From Leptidea sinapis (Eukaryota; Arthropoda; Insecta; Lepidoptera; Pieridae), in assembly GCF_905404315.1 (NCBI RefSeq), contig NC_066301.1, forward strand, positions 6,448,001 through 6,512,000: a stretch of 64,000 nucleotides of DNA. Direction: 5' to 3'. The notes below the pieces were generated by a model. The model saw only the letters and a list, made by a program, of their open reading frames with translations, was not told the origin of the DNA and did not search any database. A program made the position numbers and the translations under genes. The first letter of the stretch is position 1. Each line of letters opens with the position of its first letter. Of the stretch, positions 31,592 through 42,300 are shown piece by piece.

Positions 31592-31984
31592 GTGCTGATA
31601 AATATTAAAAAAAAGTCACAATTTTGCTTTATTTGTAATAAACTTTTGACTGAAGATGAAACTGTTGTGGTCAGTCGTGGAATGCCAACTTTAATCGATG
31701 CAAGTGTCGCGAGAAGTGATGAGTTTGCTGATTATTTAAGAAGCCAAAAGTCCGTTACAATTCACGTGGATTGCACAAAATCATACACCCGGAAAACTTC
31801 AATCTCTGCATCAAAAAGACAACGTGAGGAAGAACAGGCCAGTACTTCAAAAGTAAGTCCACCTCATACTAGAGCGCGAATAAGTGAATCCAGCTTTTGT
31901 TTTAAAAACCACTGCTTATTTTGTGGCGATGAAGCGGATGAAGAAGCAGAAGAAAGTGAAGATTTATCGCCGAAAAATTTATAA
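31592..31984 (+). pseudogene. N-terminal piece of a Cys-rich transposon protein
   Basis: A 130-codon frame reads FCFICNKLLTEDETVVVSRG (a CxxC knuckle), LIDASVARSDEFADYLRSQK, HVDCTKSYTRK, a basic KRQREEEQ stretch and CLFCGDEADEEAEESEDL. Just downstream, in another frame, VFARINFQYDLVAAGR remains (about 32010-32060), which suggests the protein continued. From memory, this layout (N-terminal CxxC, a DLVAA-type segment, a C-terminal Cys-rich block) fits a large uncharacterised multicopy family in arthropods and cnidarians. I cannot confirm that here. Function is unknown. Confidence 0.55.
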
Positions 31985-32139
31985 AGTTTCTACACTACAC
32001 TCAAAAGCTGTCTTTGCGCGTATTAATTTTCAGTATGATTTAGTTGCTGCCGGTCGCTAAATACCATGACAGTTGTTACAAATCCTAATAAATCCTGTAA
32101 AAAATACACGAAACAAAAAGCAAGTACAGCTATCTTGTC

Positions 32140-32291
32140 TTCCTCCAACATCGGCATCTGCTACTCAACATTTGTTTCGAGTACACTATCAAGTTCAGAC
32201 ATGGCAAGGCAATGAACTGAACCCTGAAGACTGGGGTTGGAAATTGATAAATAATACTTTGGAATTGATTCGAATGGCTTGTTGGACTTAG
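32140..32291 (+). pseudogene. Penultimate segment of the Cys-rich transposon protein
   Basis: The frame reads SATQHLFRVHYQVQTWQGNE, LNPEDWGWKLINNTLELI, before a stop at 32289-32291. The tryptophan-rich QxWxGxxLxPxxWGW pattern lies just before the Cys-rich end in the family I have in mind. Here the Cys-rich end is found 3.2 kb further on, at 35510, beyond the inserted LINE. Confidence 0.55.
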
Positions 32292-32299
32292 CTCCTATT

Positions 32300-35200
32300 G
32301 AGCAAAGTAATTATTTGATTAACACTGCTTCTATTGAGCAGTCTTATAGTTTAGTTTCTGGTTTGGAATATGTTCCAAATTATTTGAATTAGTCAATAAG
32401 ACAATAGGAGACTCCTCTAGCAATATAAATACACAATGTACAAGTAATAATAAACATAATAATTTTAAAGTTATAAACCTGATGCACCAAAATATGCAAG
32501 AATTGTTAGGTAAAGAACTGGAACTGGAGTTACTAATGAACCATGAAAATATTGATATCTTATGTCTTACTGAACACTGGCTTAGAAAATATGAGCTCAT
32601 TTTTAACTCCAGTGGTCATCGGATGGCAAGTGTGTTTAGCAGAGAAAAGGCAACACGTGGCGGCTCTCTTATACTTATAAGTAAATCATTTAAATTCAAA
32701 GACCGTAAAGATATTGTGGGCCTCTCTGTTGAACGTACCATTGAAATAGCCTGTGCAGAGCTTGAGTGTGCCATTGTTGTAAGTATATACAGACCCCCCG
32801 ATGCATTATATGAGTTATTTGAGAGTGTATTGGAGGAGGTTCTATCAAAATTATCAGAATCTAAAAAATATATTATGATTTGTGGTGACTTTAATATTTA
32901 CTTATTAGAAAAATCCACCACAAGTATTAGATTCAAATCTTTGTTTAAATCATATAATTTATCAAATATTTTCTTAGAACCTACTAGAGTATCCAGCACC
33001 TCTAAAAGCTGTATTGATAATATTTTTACTAATTATAAACCTATTTCTCAATCAATAATTAGTAAACTGAGCTCAGACCACTTTGGTCAATTAGCCTCTT
33101 TTAATATTGAAGGGAACAAATGTACTTCAACTAAAAAGTTTATGTTTGTTCCGGTAAACAATAGGCGAATGGAGAAATGTATTTGAATTATAACAGTACT
33201 CCAAATGAGATGTATGGTAAGTTATTTAAAATAATAAAAACAGAGTTTGCTTCTATATTTACTTCAAAGACAGTCAACTCGGGTGGTCTCTTGTCATTTA
33301 ACAACTGGGCAACAGCTGGTATTCATAGGAGCAGACAACGGTTAAATGAACTATATAGTGAGAGATCATCATGTAATCATGATGCATCTTTCCTTGTATA
33401 TGTGAAAAATCATTCAAAATTATTTAAGAAAGTATGTACTATTGCTAAGTCAATGCATATTAGAGAAATAATTAAAAATGCTTCAAATAAAATAAAAATG
33501 ACTTGGAAAGTTATTAACTGGGAATCTGGAAGAGCGAAAGACTGCAAGTCTGAATATAATCTAATAATAAACAATACAAAAATCCACTCTGAGCAGGAAG
33601 TAGCTTCTGCTTTTGAGAATTTTTTTTCTGACATTCCAGTTTCCATCTCAAGCACCCTTGTCTCCTCCACCAGTGTTGCCGAGTCACTTCTTTTGGAAAA
33701 TGTTAAGGAATGTAAACAAAATTTCAAATTCAGTGTTGTTAGCCCAGCAGAAATAATTAAAACTTTCAGATCCTTAGAAATGAAAAAAACTGCTGATATA
33801 TGGGGCATATCTGTAAAAATAATAAGTTCTGTTATTGACGTCATAGCACCATATCTAGCACTAGTTTTTAATAGCTGTATTGAACATGGCGTATTTCCTG
33901 ACCTTCTGAAGTATAGTAAAATTACACCAATATTTAAATCGGGACTCACTTCTGACCCGAATAACTATCGCCCTGTTTCGGTGTTGCCGACCCTTAGTAA
34001 AATTTTTGAAAAAATATTTTAAGCCAAATGCTTACTCACTTTAACACTTATAAGTTACTTCATATAAAACAATTTGGCTTTACTAGGGGACGCTTGACTA
34101 CGGATGCAGGTGTTGAACTCATCAGGAATATTTTTGAGGCCTGGGAGGAATCACAAAATGCACTTGGTATCTTCTGTGATTTATCTAAGGCTTTTGATTG
34201 TGTTCAACATTCAACGCTGGTCAGGAAGCTATGTCACTATGGTATAAGAGGATCTGCACTCGATCTTCTGATCTCATATTTAAATAATAGGATTCAGATG
34301 GTCGAGGTGAAGGGCAGGAGATCTCCTGGGACTCCTCTCGGTATGGGGGTACCACAAGGGTCTATTCTTGGACCCTTCCTCTTCCTAATTTATATAAATG
34401 ATCTACCTAACCTTGTAGAAAAAAAACACAAGGTGATATTGTTTGCGGATGACACTTCACTTATATTCAAAGTGAAACGAAGCCAAGTTTTATATGACGA
34501 AGTAAACAATGCTCTATCTGACATCGTGTACTGGTTTAGCGCCAATCACTTTCTGTTAAATAATCATAAAACCACATATATTAAATTCACCGCGCCAAAT
34601 GTCAAAAATGTAGATGCGAATATTTTATTAAATGGAGAGGTGGTAAAACCAGTGGAATCTGCTATATTTCTTGGCATTACTCTTGATTCCAAATTGGGTG
34701 GGGCCCCCATATTGAAGGATTGGCGAATAGGCTTAGTTCTGCAGCATATGCGGTTAAGAAAATCAGACGGTTAGCTGACATAGATACGGCGAGATTAGTA
34801 TACTTTAGTTATTTTCATAGTATTATGTCCTATGGTATATTATTATGGGGCAGTGCGGCCGATATTAATACTATCATTGTGCTGCAGAAGAGGGCTATTC
34901 GCGCGATTTATAACCTAGGTCCTAAAGAATCATTAAGAGAAAAATTTAAAGAAATAAACATTTTGACTGTTGCTTCTCAATACATTTTTGATAATGTTTT
35001 GTATGTTCATAAGCACATTGAGGAATTTTCTAAAAACTGTGACATTCATAATGTTAACACGAGGAACAAACATAAACTTGTTATGCCTACTACTCGGTTG
35101 GGTCGAGTTAGTAAGTCTTTTGTTGGGCGATGTATATGCTTCTACAATATGATCCCAGAAAATGTACAAAACAAATGTATTACGAAATTTAAAAGAATTG

Positions 35201-35490
35201 TTAAAAAACGTTTGTGTGGGAAAGGTTATTATAAACGATTTTCTTAGTGACACCACGGACTGGGATTAAAACGCACACAAGAACACCCTCAGGCTCTTTA
35301 ATTATAAATGTTTATTGTACGATATTACATTGTAATCCATATTTTATATAAAAAAGAAAAAGCCCGCTGAGTTTCTTGCGCCCATTCTTCTCAGGTCTGA
35401 GGCAGTCTCTTTTGAATGGGTGGTAGATTTTGACGTTCAATAAGTGATTATAAATCCTATTTTGAATAAAAATATTTGAATTTGAATTTG
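32300..35490 (+). mobile_element. CR1/Jockey-like LINE inserted in the TIR element
   Basis: The element carries a second-ORF polyprotein (endonuclease then reverse transcriptase) broken into four frames, a 3' UTR with TTTCTTGCGCCCATTCTTCT, and a (TTTGAA)n tail at 35477-35497. ORF1 is lacking, so it is 5'-truncated. The left edge is uncertain within about 80 bases. Confidence 0.85.
32380..35247 (+). pseudogene. LINE endonuclease/reverse transcriptase, frameshifted
   Basis: The N-terminal apurinic-type endonuclease is in frame 32482-33186: NLMHQNMQELL at its start, ILCLTEHWL, YRPPD, CGDFNIYLLE (catalytic Asp/Asn) and LSSDHFGQL (SDH). Frame 33177-34022 holds the linker and RT block 1 (NNYRPVSVLPTLSKIFEKIF). 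Frame 34028-34774 has FGFTRGRLTTDAGVEL, FCDLSKAFDCVQHSTL (motif A), MGVPQGSILGPFLF (motif B) and ILFADDTSLIF (motif C). Frame 34720-35247 has the C-terminal part (MSYGILLWGS, AIRAIYNLGP), ending at a stop at 35247. Breaks lie near 33180, 34020 and 34710; catalytic residues survive. The enzyme nicks the target and reverse-transcribes from it (family knowledge). Confidence 0.88.
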
Positions 35491-35509
35491 AATTTGAACT
35501 TTACTGTCC

Positions 35510-35704
35510 CCTGCTCAAGAAAAACTTCTTAACACTATTTTTTGCAATTGCAAGAAAGGTTGTAGTGCCAAATGTGGCTGAAAAAAAGTAGGGTTGCAGT
35601 GTTCTCCAGCGTGTACCAATTGCCAATGTGTCTCTTGCTCAAATGTTCAATACAAGTTGAATATGAAGAGTATGAGTCAGATTAAAGTAATAAAAAAAAG
35701 TTAG
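35510..35704 (+). pseudogene. C-terminal Cys-rich (CXC-like) end of the transposon protein
   Basis: The frame from 35510 reads PAQEKLLNTIFCNCKKGCSA, KCG, an in-frame TGA, KKVGLQCSPACTNCQ, CVSCSNVQ and ends at TAG 35702-35704. The spacing of cysteines (CxCxxxC...C, then CxxxCxxCxxxxC) resembles CXC/tesmin-type Cys-rich modules. The stop replaces what was probably a Cys or Arg codon. The segment starts immediately after the LINE tail, so the LINE landed a few codons upstream of it. Confidence 0.6.
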
Positions 35705-35856
35705 AACGACAGTTAAACACAGTAAACCACATCAATAATCTTCATACTATTAAATAATTATTGTTCCTGAAAATAACGTCATAAAGGTTCGTGGAATAGG
35801 CCTACCGGGTATACCACGTTAAAAAAAACGCGCCGAGTACACTACCTCACAGGTGG

Positions 35857-36204
35857 TGTGGAAATGTGTGCATATTATGTAGAACGTCATTCTTACAAGC
35901 GCAATATCTGGGAAATAGTGGGTCTTAGAGAAAAAATCATAGGAACCATTTTTATTGAAAATTGTAAGATCTACAACTTTGCTCTTAGATACTTTTTCGA
36001 TAAAAACTTACAGTTTTCGAGAAAAATCAAAAAAACCAAAAAATTTGACCTTGGGCCCCGAATAAGTCCCTAAGCTCACATGGGACTGATGGGGACTTTT
36101 GACACTTTATTCCTTGTGGTAAACCTAAGGTCTCTACGAAGATTTGGCTCTGTCGGAATTTTCTTTATTTGATCACTATTTTTATGTCTAAATTGACCGG
36201 ACTA
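35857..36204 (-). repeat. Right terminal inverted repeat
   Basis: It is the inverted partner of 31097-31425. The 71-codon frame at 35858-36073 lies inside the repeat and is not a gene. Confidence 0.88.
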
Positions 36205-36800
36205 TATAATGCCACATAGAGTAGTACGTAGTTCAACATAATATTATATCTACAACATTTACTCATTGGTCTTTGATTAAACTTCATTAACATTAATACA
36301 ACGAATGGTAAAGTTATTGAGTAATGATCAGAACTACGGTGTAAAATACCATATTTAGAAAAATTATATGTACCCTAATATAATGAGAAATCGCGTTTTA
36401 ACTACAAGCAAAAAATACTTTGTGATAAAAATCGAAGAACGCGTTTGCCGCGGCAAACAAATTTGTATGCATGCAATATAAATTTGTTTCGGTCTGGTGC
36501 CTCAAAAAATTTACAAACTTGGTGTGCGATTTACAAACACCTACCACAGATTTAATTTGATTTACAAGATGCATTAACATAATACTATTAATTTACCCTT
36601 AATAAATAGAGTAAGTTTTTATTGGATAAATGAAGATTTTTTATTACTATTTTAAATAGTTTCTGGCTTCCAATTCCACGGTATTTACACATTGGCTTCC
36701 CTCTTTGTCTAGCATCATACTTTTAATGCATGCTGTCTTATTCTTGGTAGTTAAACCTGGTCCATTTTAATTATATCCCCACCTGATCTAAAATGTACGC
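36205..36800. other. No recognised gene; 16-bp palindrome at 36443-36458
   Basis: AT-rich DNA. The only structure noticed is the perfect palindrome GTTTGCCGCGGCAAAC. Confidence 0.5.
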
Positions 36801-37250
36801 CCACGCCAACCTTTCCCAATACTTCCTCCTATAATCTACTATCGTATTTTCCCTCTCCATGAAACATCTCAATATTTTCTCCTATAATCTACTATCGTTT
36901 ATTCCCTCTCCACGAATCATCCCAATATTTCCTCCTATAATCTACTTTAGTATATTCCCTCTCCATAAATCATTCCAATATTTCCACCCACAATCTACTG
37001 TCATACATTCCCTCTTCATGAATCTTCCCAATATTTCCTCCTATAATCTACTTTCATACATTCCCTCTCCATGAATCACCTCAATTTCCTTTTTTACTCC
37101 TTACTTTAGTATATTCCCTCTCCATGAATCATCTCAATATATCGTCCTCCAATCAACTTTCATACATTCCCTCTCCATGAATCACCTCAATTTCCTTCAA
37201 TAATCACCTTTCATATACAATTTCTCCATGAACTAATCATTCCGATATTT
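36800..37250. repeat. 53-bp minisatellite, about 8 copies
   Basis: CCCTCTCCATGAATCA-like segments start at 36851, 36904, 36958, 37010, 37063, 37116 and 37169, a period of 52-54 bases. Each unit also has CAATATTTCCTCC and TATAATCTACTTTCATACAT. The edges are degraded. The plus-strand frame at 36859 is only the repeat read through. Confidence 0.9.
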
Positions 37251-37566
37251 ATTATCAATAACAATCACTACCTGTTCTTTTAATCCACATAACCACTTGT
37301 GTCACTATTTGAAAGAAAGAAAGAAAAAAAATGTTTATTGACGTCATTATACATTCTGATAATAGTTCGTAAGGTTATAATACTATTCTAATTATGATGT
37401 AATGACGCCAATGGGCCCCCACAACTAAGCATAGTTGTGGTTTCGAAAGATTCCATAACGCTGGTCTTCCCTCTCTCTCTCTAGTAAAACTAACCGTCTA
37501 AATGATCAATTAGCTGCAAAGGTTGCTGGGTTGTACTCGAGAACGAGTAAATATTATTGAGCTCAA

Positions 37567-37618
37567 GTGAGACCGCGAGACAGATCTTAATGATCTGTAG
37601 AAACCATCGCGGTCTCAC
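37567..37618. repeat. Nested inverted repeat
   Basis: The outer arms GTGAGACCGCGA and TCGCGGTCTCAC are exact reverse complements, and inside them ACAGATC and GATCTGT also pair. The predicted stem-loop is about 50 bases. It is not obviously part of any listed element. Confidence 0.7.
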
Positions 37619-37748
37619 CGAATCAATTCTAACCAAGACCAATATTATCGTTACGAAAATAAAGTTTCATTTTGTTCAATGTTTGTTTCTGTCTTAGCCT
37701 CTTTTTCTAGTTAAGTGTCTTATTGAATATAATTTTTTTAATGTTAGA

Positions 37749-38115
37749 GGATTGGTCTCCATTGTGCTCCAACTAGATTCCACAGGTGTGGTCGTAAAGT
37801 GCGGCAACTTTTACTACGTCCAAATGTGCATACTCGAAACAGTCTCGAACAGTATGTGACGTTGACCTGCCACATGTTCTGTTAAACTTTGCTAATAAGT
37901 AAAACTAAAATGCCAGGTTGCGTAGTAAAACTATGTAAAATTAATAATACTACAAGAAATTAGAAAGACACTGGGATCACATATAATCAGTAAGTATTTT
38001 GTATTTTATTAATTTCAATGTAAAATAACACGAAGCGTATGTTACAAAATTTAAAAGATGTCATTGAGTGTCAAGATGCCACGCACACAAGCATCTAATA
38101 GTTGACGCTATTGCT
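37749..38115 (+). mobile_element. THAP-type DNA transposon fragment (5' part)
   Basis: It begins with the same terminal sequence as the MITE (GGATTGGTCTCCATTGTGCT), then CAACTAGATTCC, TAAAGTGCGGCAAC and CTGCCACATGTTCTG. A damaged THAP exon starts at 37911 (MPGCVVKLCKINNTTRN, stop), with a splice-donor-like CAGTAAGT at 37989. The right terminal repeat is absent. Confidence 0.75.
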
Positions 38116-38505
38116 ATTGTTCTTAGTTGATTTTGATTAGAAAATAATTCTTTAAGTATGTAAGTCGGTAATTTAGTCGTATGATCTTCACTCTTCATTT
38201 CAAGGCACTCTGCAATTTTGTTATAAATTAATATAATCATAAAGCGACATCTAATTAAACCTCGCTTAATGATAAGTCAGAGAGCTGTTCTGATTAGCGC
38301 AGCGCTCAGCACAGCCAGTGAGAGGTAGTGAAGTGATATCATGTAATTACAGCAGAGATTCACTGCAGCAATTTCTGTACCGGAATTAGGACGACGCTAT
38401 TTATACACAACACAAAATATTATATAATATAAAATTTCTAAATGCGTAAAAACACACTTAAGTATTTGACTATATACATCTTATTTCCAAGCACATTCAC
38501 ATGCA
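38115..38505. other. No recognised feature
   Basis: No coding signal and no repeat match noticed. Confidence 0.4.
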
Positions 38506-38507
38506 CC

Positions 38508-38816
38508 AGTGGGAGGCTCCTTTGCACAGGAATCCGGACAGATTATGGGTACCACAACGGCGCCTATTTCTGCCGTGAAGCAGTTATTTGTAAACATTAC
38601 TGCGTTTCGGCCTGAAGGGCACCGTAGCTAGTGAAATTACTGGGCAAATGAGACTTAAAATCTTATGTCTCAACGTGACGAGCGCAATTATAGTGCCGCT
38701 CAGAATTTTCGGGTTTTTCAAGAATCCTGAGCGGCACTGCATTGTAATGGGTAGGGCCTATCAATTACCTGATGGGTGATCGCCCTATTCGTCTCGTCCC
38801 CTATTTTCATAAAAAA
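38508..38816 (+). mobile_element. SINE-like family B, near full length
   Basis: It starts CCAGTGGGAGGCTCCTTTGC and ends CTCGTCCCCTATTTTCATAA with a short A tail. It differs from the others at ATCAATTACCTGATGGGTGA, where the consensus reads ACCATCAGCTGAACG. Confidence 0.9.
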
Positions 38817-38849
38817 TACAAGGGGTCCACAATAACTACATTCGTATAA

Positions 38850-39230
38850 CTAGGAACATAATATATGGAATATGAAAGCAAAAGTACGGTCAGAGAAAGT
38901 AGAAGATGACTTCTCCATTACAAGAGGAGTCAGACATGGTGACCCTGTGATCACCCAAACTCTTCTTGGCAACCCTAGAACACGTATTTCTGCAGCTCGA
39001 TTGGAGTAAACACGATGATCTTCAAAAGGTAGCAGGTGTGTCTTGGATGAGGACAGCAAGAGATAGATCTTGGAGAACACTTGGGGAGGCCTATGCTGAA
39101 AAGCAAAACAATCTAGGAATCGGTGCCTAATAAATAGTAAATTATAACATAAGTATAAAATTAGTCATGTAACTGCACTTATTTATAGATTGTTAATAAA
39201 GGCGTTTCTTATTATTATTATCTTATTTTC
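38850..39230 (+). pseudogene. RTE-like LINE, RT motif B joined to C-terminus
   Basis: Read with one shift, the product goes FSITRGVRHGDP, then PKLFLATLEHVFLQLDWSKH. This is the RTE RT block GVRQGDxxSPKLF. It jumps directly to LQKVAGVSWMRTARDRSWRT, LGEAYAEKQNN and stops near 39128. The catalytic motif C and about 200 further residues are deleted between these parts. The 3' UTR ends in a TTATTATTAT tail near 39225. The minus-strand 76-codon frame here is a shadow. Confidence 0.75.
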
Positions 39231-39825
39231 ATGTTTTAACATAATATAGAACAACGTTTTACGTTTTTTTGACTGCATTGTTAGAGAAGTATTATAACAT
39301 AATATATTTTTGCCTATGTTTGTCTTATATACCTAATTCAGGGCTGTAATATTATTGGCATATTGTGCTAGCAATCCCAAATAGTTAATATTGATTGACA
39401 CCAATATTTGCTAAAATTTAAATTCCCATAGCAGATTTGTCTATAACAGTGATACCAGTAGTGATTCACGGATCGTGTGCTGATCATTATTTATCTTTAT
39501 ATCTATTTACACCAATTCAACATGACGCCTGAACCAGACATCACCTTCCTCGAAATTAAACCAATTAAATTGCAGTTTTACTGGCACACAAAAAGGACAC
39601 TGTCAGTAAATTTTGCCGAAAACCATATGTCTACAGCAAATACCACCTCCGTAGCAATAAATGATGTTAAGCTTCATAATGACAATTATTATGACAAATA
39701 CTATCTTTGACTCATTTCATCTACAGTCTCCCTGAAAACATAATCTGGAAAGGTCTTGAAATGTCGGGTTAACTAATGTAACTTTTACGCAAAAATCTAA
39801 TGTAATCATGTAATCATCTCATTTA
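39230..39825. other. No recognised gene
   Basis: AT-rich DNA. The 77-codon frame at 39477-39710 (contains EPDITFLEIKPIKLQFYWH) is not recognised; it could be a decayed exon or chance. Confidence 0.35.
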
Positions 39826-39827
39826 AA

Positions 39828-39960
39828 GGCCGGCAACGTTCCTGTGATTCCTCTGGTGTTGCAAGAGATTGTGGGCGGCGGTGATCACTTCCAACATAAT
39901 ATAACAGAACAGGTGACCCGTACGCTCGTTTAACCTCCTATTCCATAAAAAAAAAAAAAA
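39828..39960 (+). mobile_element. Jockey-family LINE 3' tail
   Basis: AAAGGCCGGCAACGTTCCTG, TGATTCCTCTGGTGTTGCAA, GGGCGGCGGTGATCACTT, CAGGTGACCCGTACGCTCGT and a final poly-A are the same tail as at 11960-12070 and 2070-2170. Everything upstream is lost. Confidence 0.85.
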
Positions 39961-39964
39961 CAAA

Positions 39965-40585
39965 AAAAAATGTAAAACCAGTTACAGTTTTAATCCTTTA
40001 AACGTGTTTTATTTAAATGTGTAGCACACGCGTTAATCAAAGAAGATACTAGTATTGTAGATGAAACATTTTCTTAAATAATTCGCCATTTTTAATTATT
40101 GTTTTAAAAACAATCTAATTATTGTAACAATTTATCGAAATTGCGGCTGTCAAACTATTCCCATTTAGCACAACGGACTGACAGCGAAGTCATAAAAGTT
40201 ACCTGACTTATTTTAATTTAACAAAAGTGATAATTGAATTATAAGGAAATCAATTTAACTGCTCTTGAACAACAACCACTCGAGTGCCTTATTTGATCAA
40301 TAACGAGCCATTGCTTATTGATATTCAAATGTAATTTGATTTTGATTGCTTTTGTTAGCAGCCGGCATTCAAATAGTCTCATTTAATTAATTTCGTGTTA
40401 TAGTCAGTCAAATTTAGGTGTGATAATTGTGGTAGCTCACACCAAAAAAAAATCTATTTTATTTTTTTAGTTACACTTTCATACAGATATGTAATATTGT
40501 AGGTACTCCATCCATAGTTACGGCACATAACAAACTATACTATAACGAACAACCATAAACTATTTTGGCAAAAATCGGTTCTGAT
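39965..40585. other. No recognised feature
   Basis: AT-rich DNA with no coding signal. Confidence 0.4.
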
Positions 40586-40589
40586 GTTA

Positions 40590-40835
40590 ATCGAATATAT
40601 CGAAATCAATTAAATAATGACTGTAATGACTCTGGTGGTTTGGGCAAGGGGAAGAGCGCTGGACTGGGAATCGACTTGCGACGACACTCTGACTTCTCCT
40701 GTCCAAGTTACGTCAGTTGGTGCTGGGGCTGCTGCTTCGACTGCCGAAGACAGCAAGCGTCGCAAATATGTCGGTCTCAATGAGTCTTACATCTTTGTGC
40801 CGTTTGGTATCGAGACACTTGGCCTTGTTTAAGCT
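40590..40835 (+). pseudogene. Retroelement reverse-transcriptase-linked C-terminal fragment
   Basis: The frame 40617-40832 reads VVWARGRALDWESTCDDTL, then AGAAASTAEDSKRRKYVGL, NESYIFVPFGIETLGLV. I recall this kind of sequence (a W/D pattern, then KRRKYxxLxxxYxFxPxxxETLG) from the end of reverse-transcriptase-bearing retroelement proteins in invertebrates. The exact clade is not certain. The fragment is about 70 residues with a stop at both ends. Confidence 0.5.
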
Positions 40836-40839
40836 TGAT

Positions 40840-41276
40840 GCAAAAAAGACGGAAAGAAGAAACAGAGAAAGACAGAGAAATAATCAGTTTAGAAGCTTAA
40901 AGCGATAAATTATGTTTCAGAATACTATTTGCATTGATTGACTGAGCGATGTTACAATTACATACAAATAATAAAAAAGCGTACACTCAAAGGTGTCATA
41001 GGTTTACAATTACATTCCCAAAATCATTTCAGGGCACCAGCCCTGGGGATCTTAGTTTAAATAAGCCGATGTATTTAGGTCAGGCATCTGTGAAATCTCG
41101 GATTATTAGTGCAAACAGAATGCTGGTACCAGATAAAAAGATTTCTAACGAAGTTTAAAAAAGTTCAGTTCAGCTTCAGGCATTGGCTAAAATAGGTCAT
41201 AGGAAAACATGACACTCAGGTTTCCTAAATCATCAAATCTTTGAAATTTACCCATATATGAAAATATATTTTGTTT
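40840..41276. other. No recognised gene
   Basis: No motif in the 69-codon frame at 40949-41158. Confidence 0.4.
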
Positions 41277-41531
41277 AACCCATACTTTAAATCCTCTATT
41301 AAAGATTCTAAAACAGTTAGCTTATTGCCAACATTAAAATACCCAATGTCCTAATAACGATTACATCATCCAAACGAGTTTTGTAATGAAATTCAGTACA
41401 ACATTATATCATCCCATTTTCATTATAACACTCCTTTGGATGACATTATGATTACTAGGACTGGCTTTTTTAATGTCAGCAGTAAGCTAACTGTTTCAGA
41501 ATCTTTTATAGAGGATTCATATTATGGGTGT
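41277..41531. mobile_element. Foldback (hairpin) element, about 255 bp
   Basis: The left arm 41277-41386 and right arm 41422-41531 are inverted copies aligned over about 107 bases with about 85% identity by eye. Shared blocks include AATCCTCTAT, AACAGTTAGCTTA, CATTAAAA, GTCATCCAAA-type and GTTATAATG-type. About 36 bases lie between the arms. There is no coding sequence. Size and structure fit a MITE with long inverted repeats or a foldback element. Confidence 0.8.
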
Positions 41532-41534
41532 AGG

Positions 41535-42060
41535 TAAAGTCTTGTATGCAACTGTTGATAATTAGGTACTAAAACACACATGTGATACTATTAACACATT
41601 CGCGTTTTAATACCCCTTATTACACAACAATAAATAACTATTATTGTATTGCAAAAATTGCAGTAGAACGAATGCCCTGAAATTCTCTACATTACATTGA
41701 ATATGTTCCGAGTACAATCAACTCTCTGCGTTTGTAAAAGAAATTGATATATTTTTCGACTCAAGTTTAAAACTAAAAAACAAACTAACCGCACATCTCT
41801 GTAATAATTGGTACGTTTGTTTTAATAAGCACTAGCTTGTAGTTATTATTATTATATTAGCTGCCTTTTTTGTAAAAAATAATATATATTTATTATAGTG
41901 TTAGTGATACCGTCTTATGTATACAGCAAGATGTACTCACCTGTAATTGGCTTGCATACCAGTCAATATTTTTTTATATATACACTATTTTTTGTATGTT
42001 AATGATGCTGGGTCAGTAAATTAATAAATATAAATAGACAATTTACTATGTCATAATACA
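41535..42060. other. No recognised feature
   Basis: AT-rich DNA with no coding signal. Confidence 0.4.
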
Positions 42061-42064
42061 ATTT

Positions 42065-42300
42065 GTTATGTTTTTTAAAATGGTAACCCTCACTTCTGGG
42101 ATTATTTATACAAATAAAACTGAAAACAAAATCTTATGAACGATGCGGGTCACGAACCTGCGACCCCTCGCGTTCGGTGCGAGTGCTCTTTCCAACAGAG
42201 CCAACCGTTCAAGTGACGTATCGTTTATAAAATCTTGGATTTTTTGTTAATTCTCAGGTTGTGGCTTAATCTACAGGATATATTTTACAGTTGATAACCT
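42065..42300 (-). mobile_element. tRNA-derived SINE, near full length
   Basis: It is read on the minus strand: upstream module (ATCAACTGTAAAATATATCC, CACAACCTGAGAATTAAC), tRNA-like region (A box GTTGGCTCTGTTGGAAAGAG; B box GGTTCGTGACCCG, changed from the family GGTTCGAGTCC), and tail AATAATCCCAGAAGTGAGGG. It is the most complete copy in the window. Confidence 0.85.

Larger units (their letters stand above)
31097..36204 (+). mobile_element. DNA transposon with about 330-bp inverted repeats and a Cys-rich protein, split by a LINE
   Basis: The left arm 31097-31425 and right arm 35857-36204 are inverted copies that stay aligned over their full length, starting TAGTCTGGTCAATTTAGAC (left) and TAGTCCGGTCAATTTAGAC (right, reversed). 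Both contain the GGGACTTATTCGGGGCCCAA block and TTCTTACAAGCGCAATATCT. Between them, in one orientation, are an N-terminal and a C-terminal piece of one cysteine-rich protein, with the middle missing and a LINE of about 3.2 kb inserted in the C-terminal part. No transposase of a known class is recognised. A target duplication was not certain (TATA-rich flanks on both sides). Confidence 0.8.

Noticed and set aside
31592..31984. Host zinc-finger gene exon
   Set aside because: It is enclosed by matched 330-bp inverted repeats together with the C-terminal part of the same type of protein, so a transposon origin is simpler.
33410..33949. 179-codon minus-strand frame
   Set aside because: It is antisense to the LINE reverse transcriptase region and has no family resemblance.
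39477..39710. 77-codon frame as a small host gene
   Set aside because: There are no motifs, no promoter or splice context, and composition is like the AT-rich surroundings.
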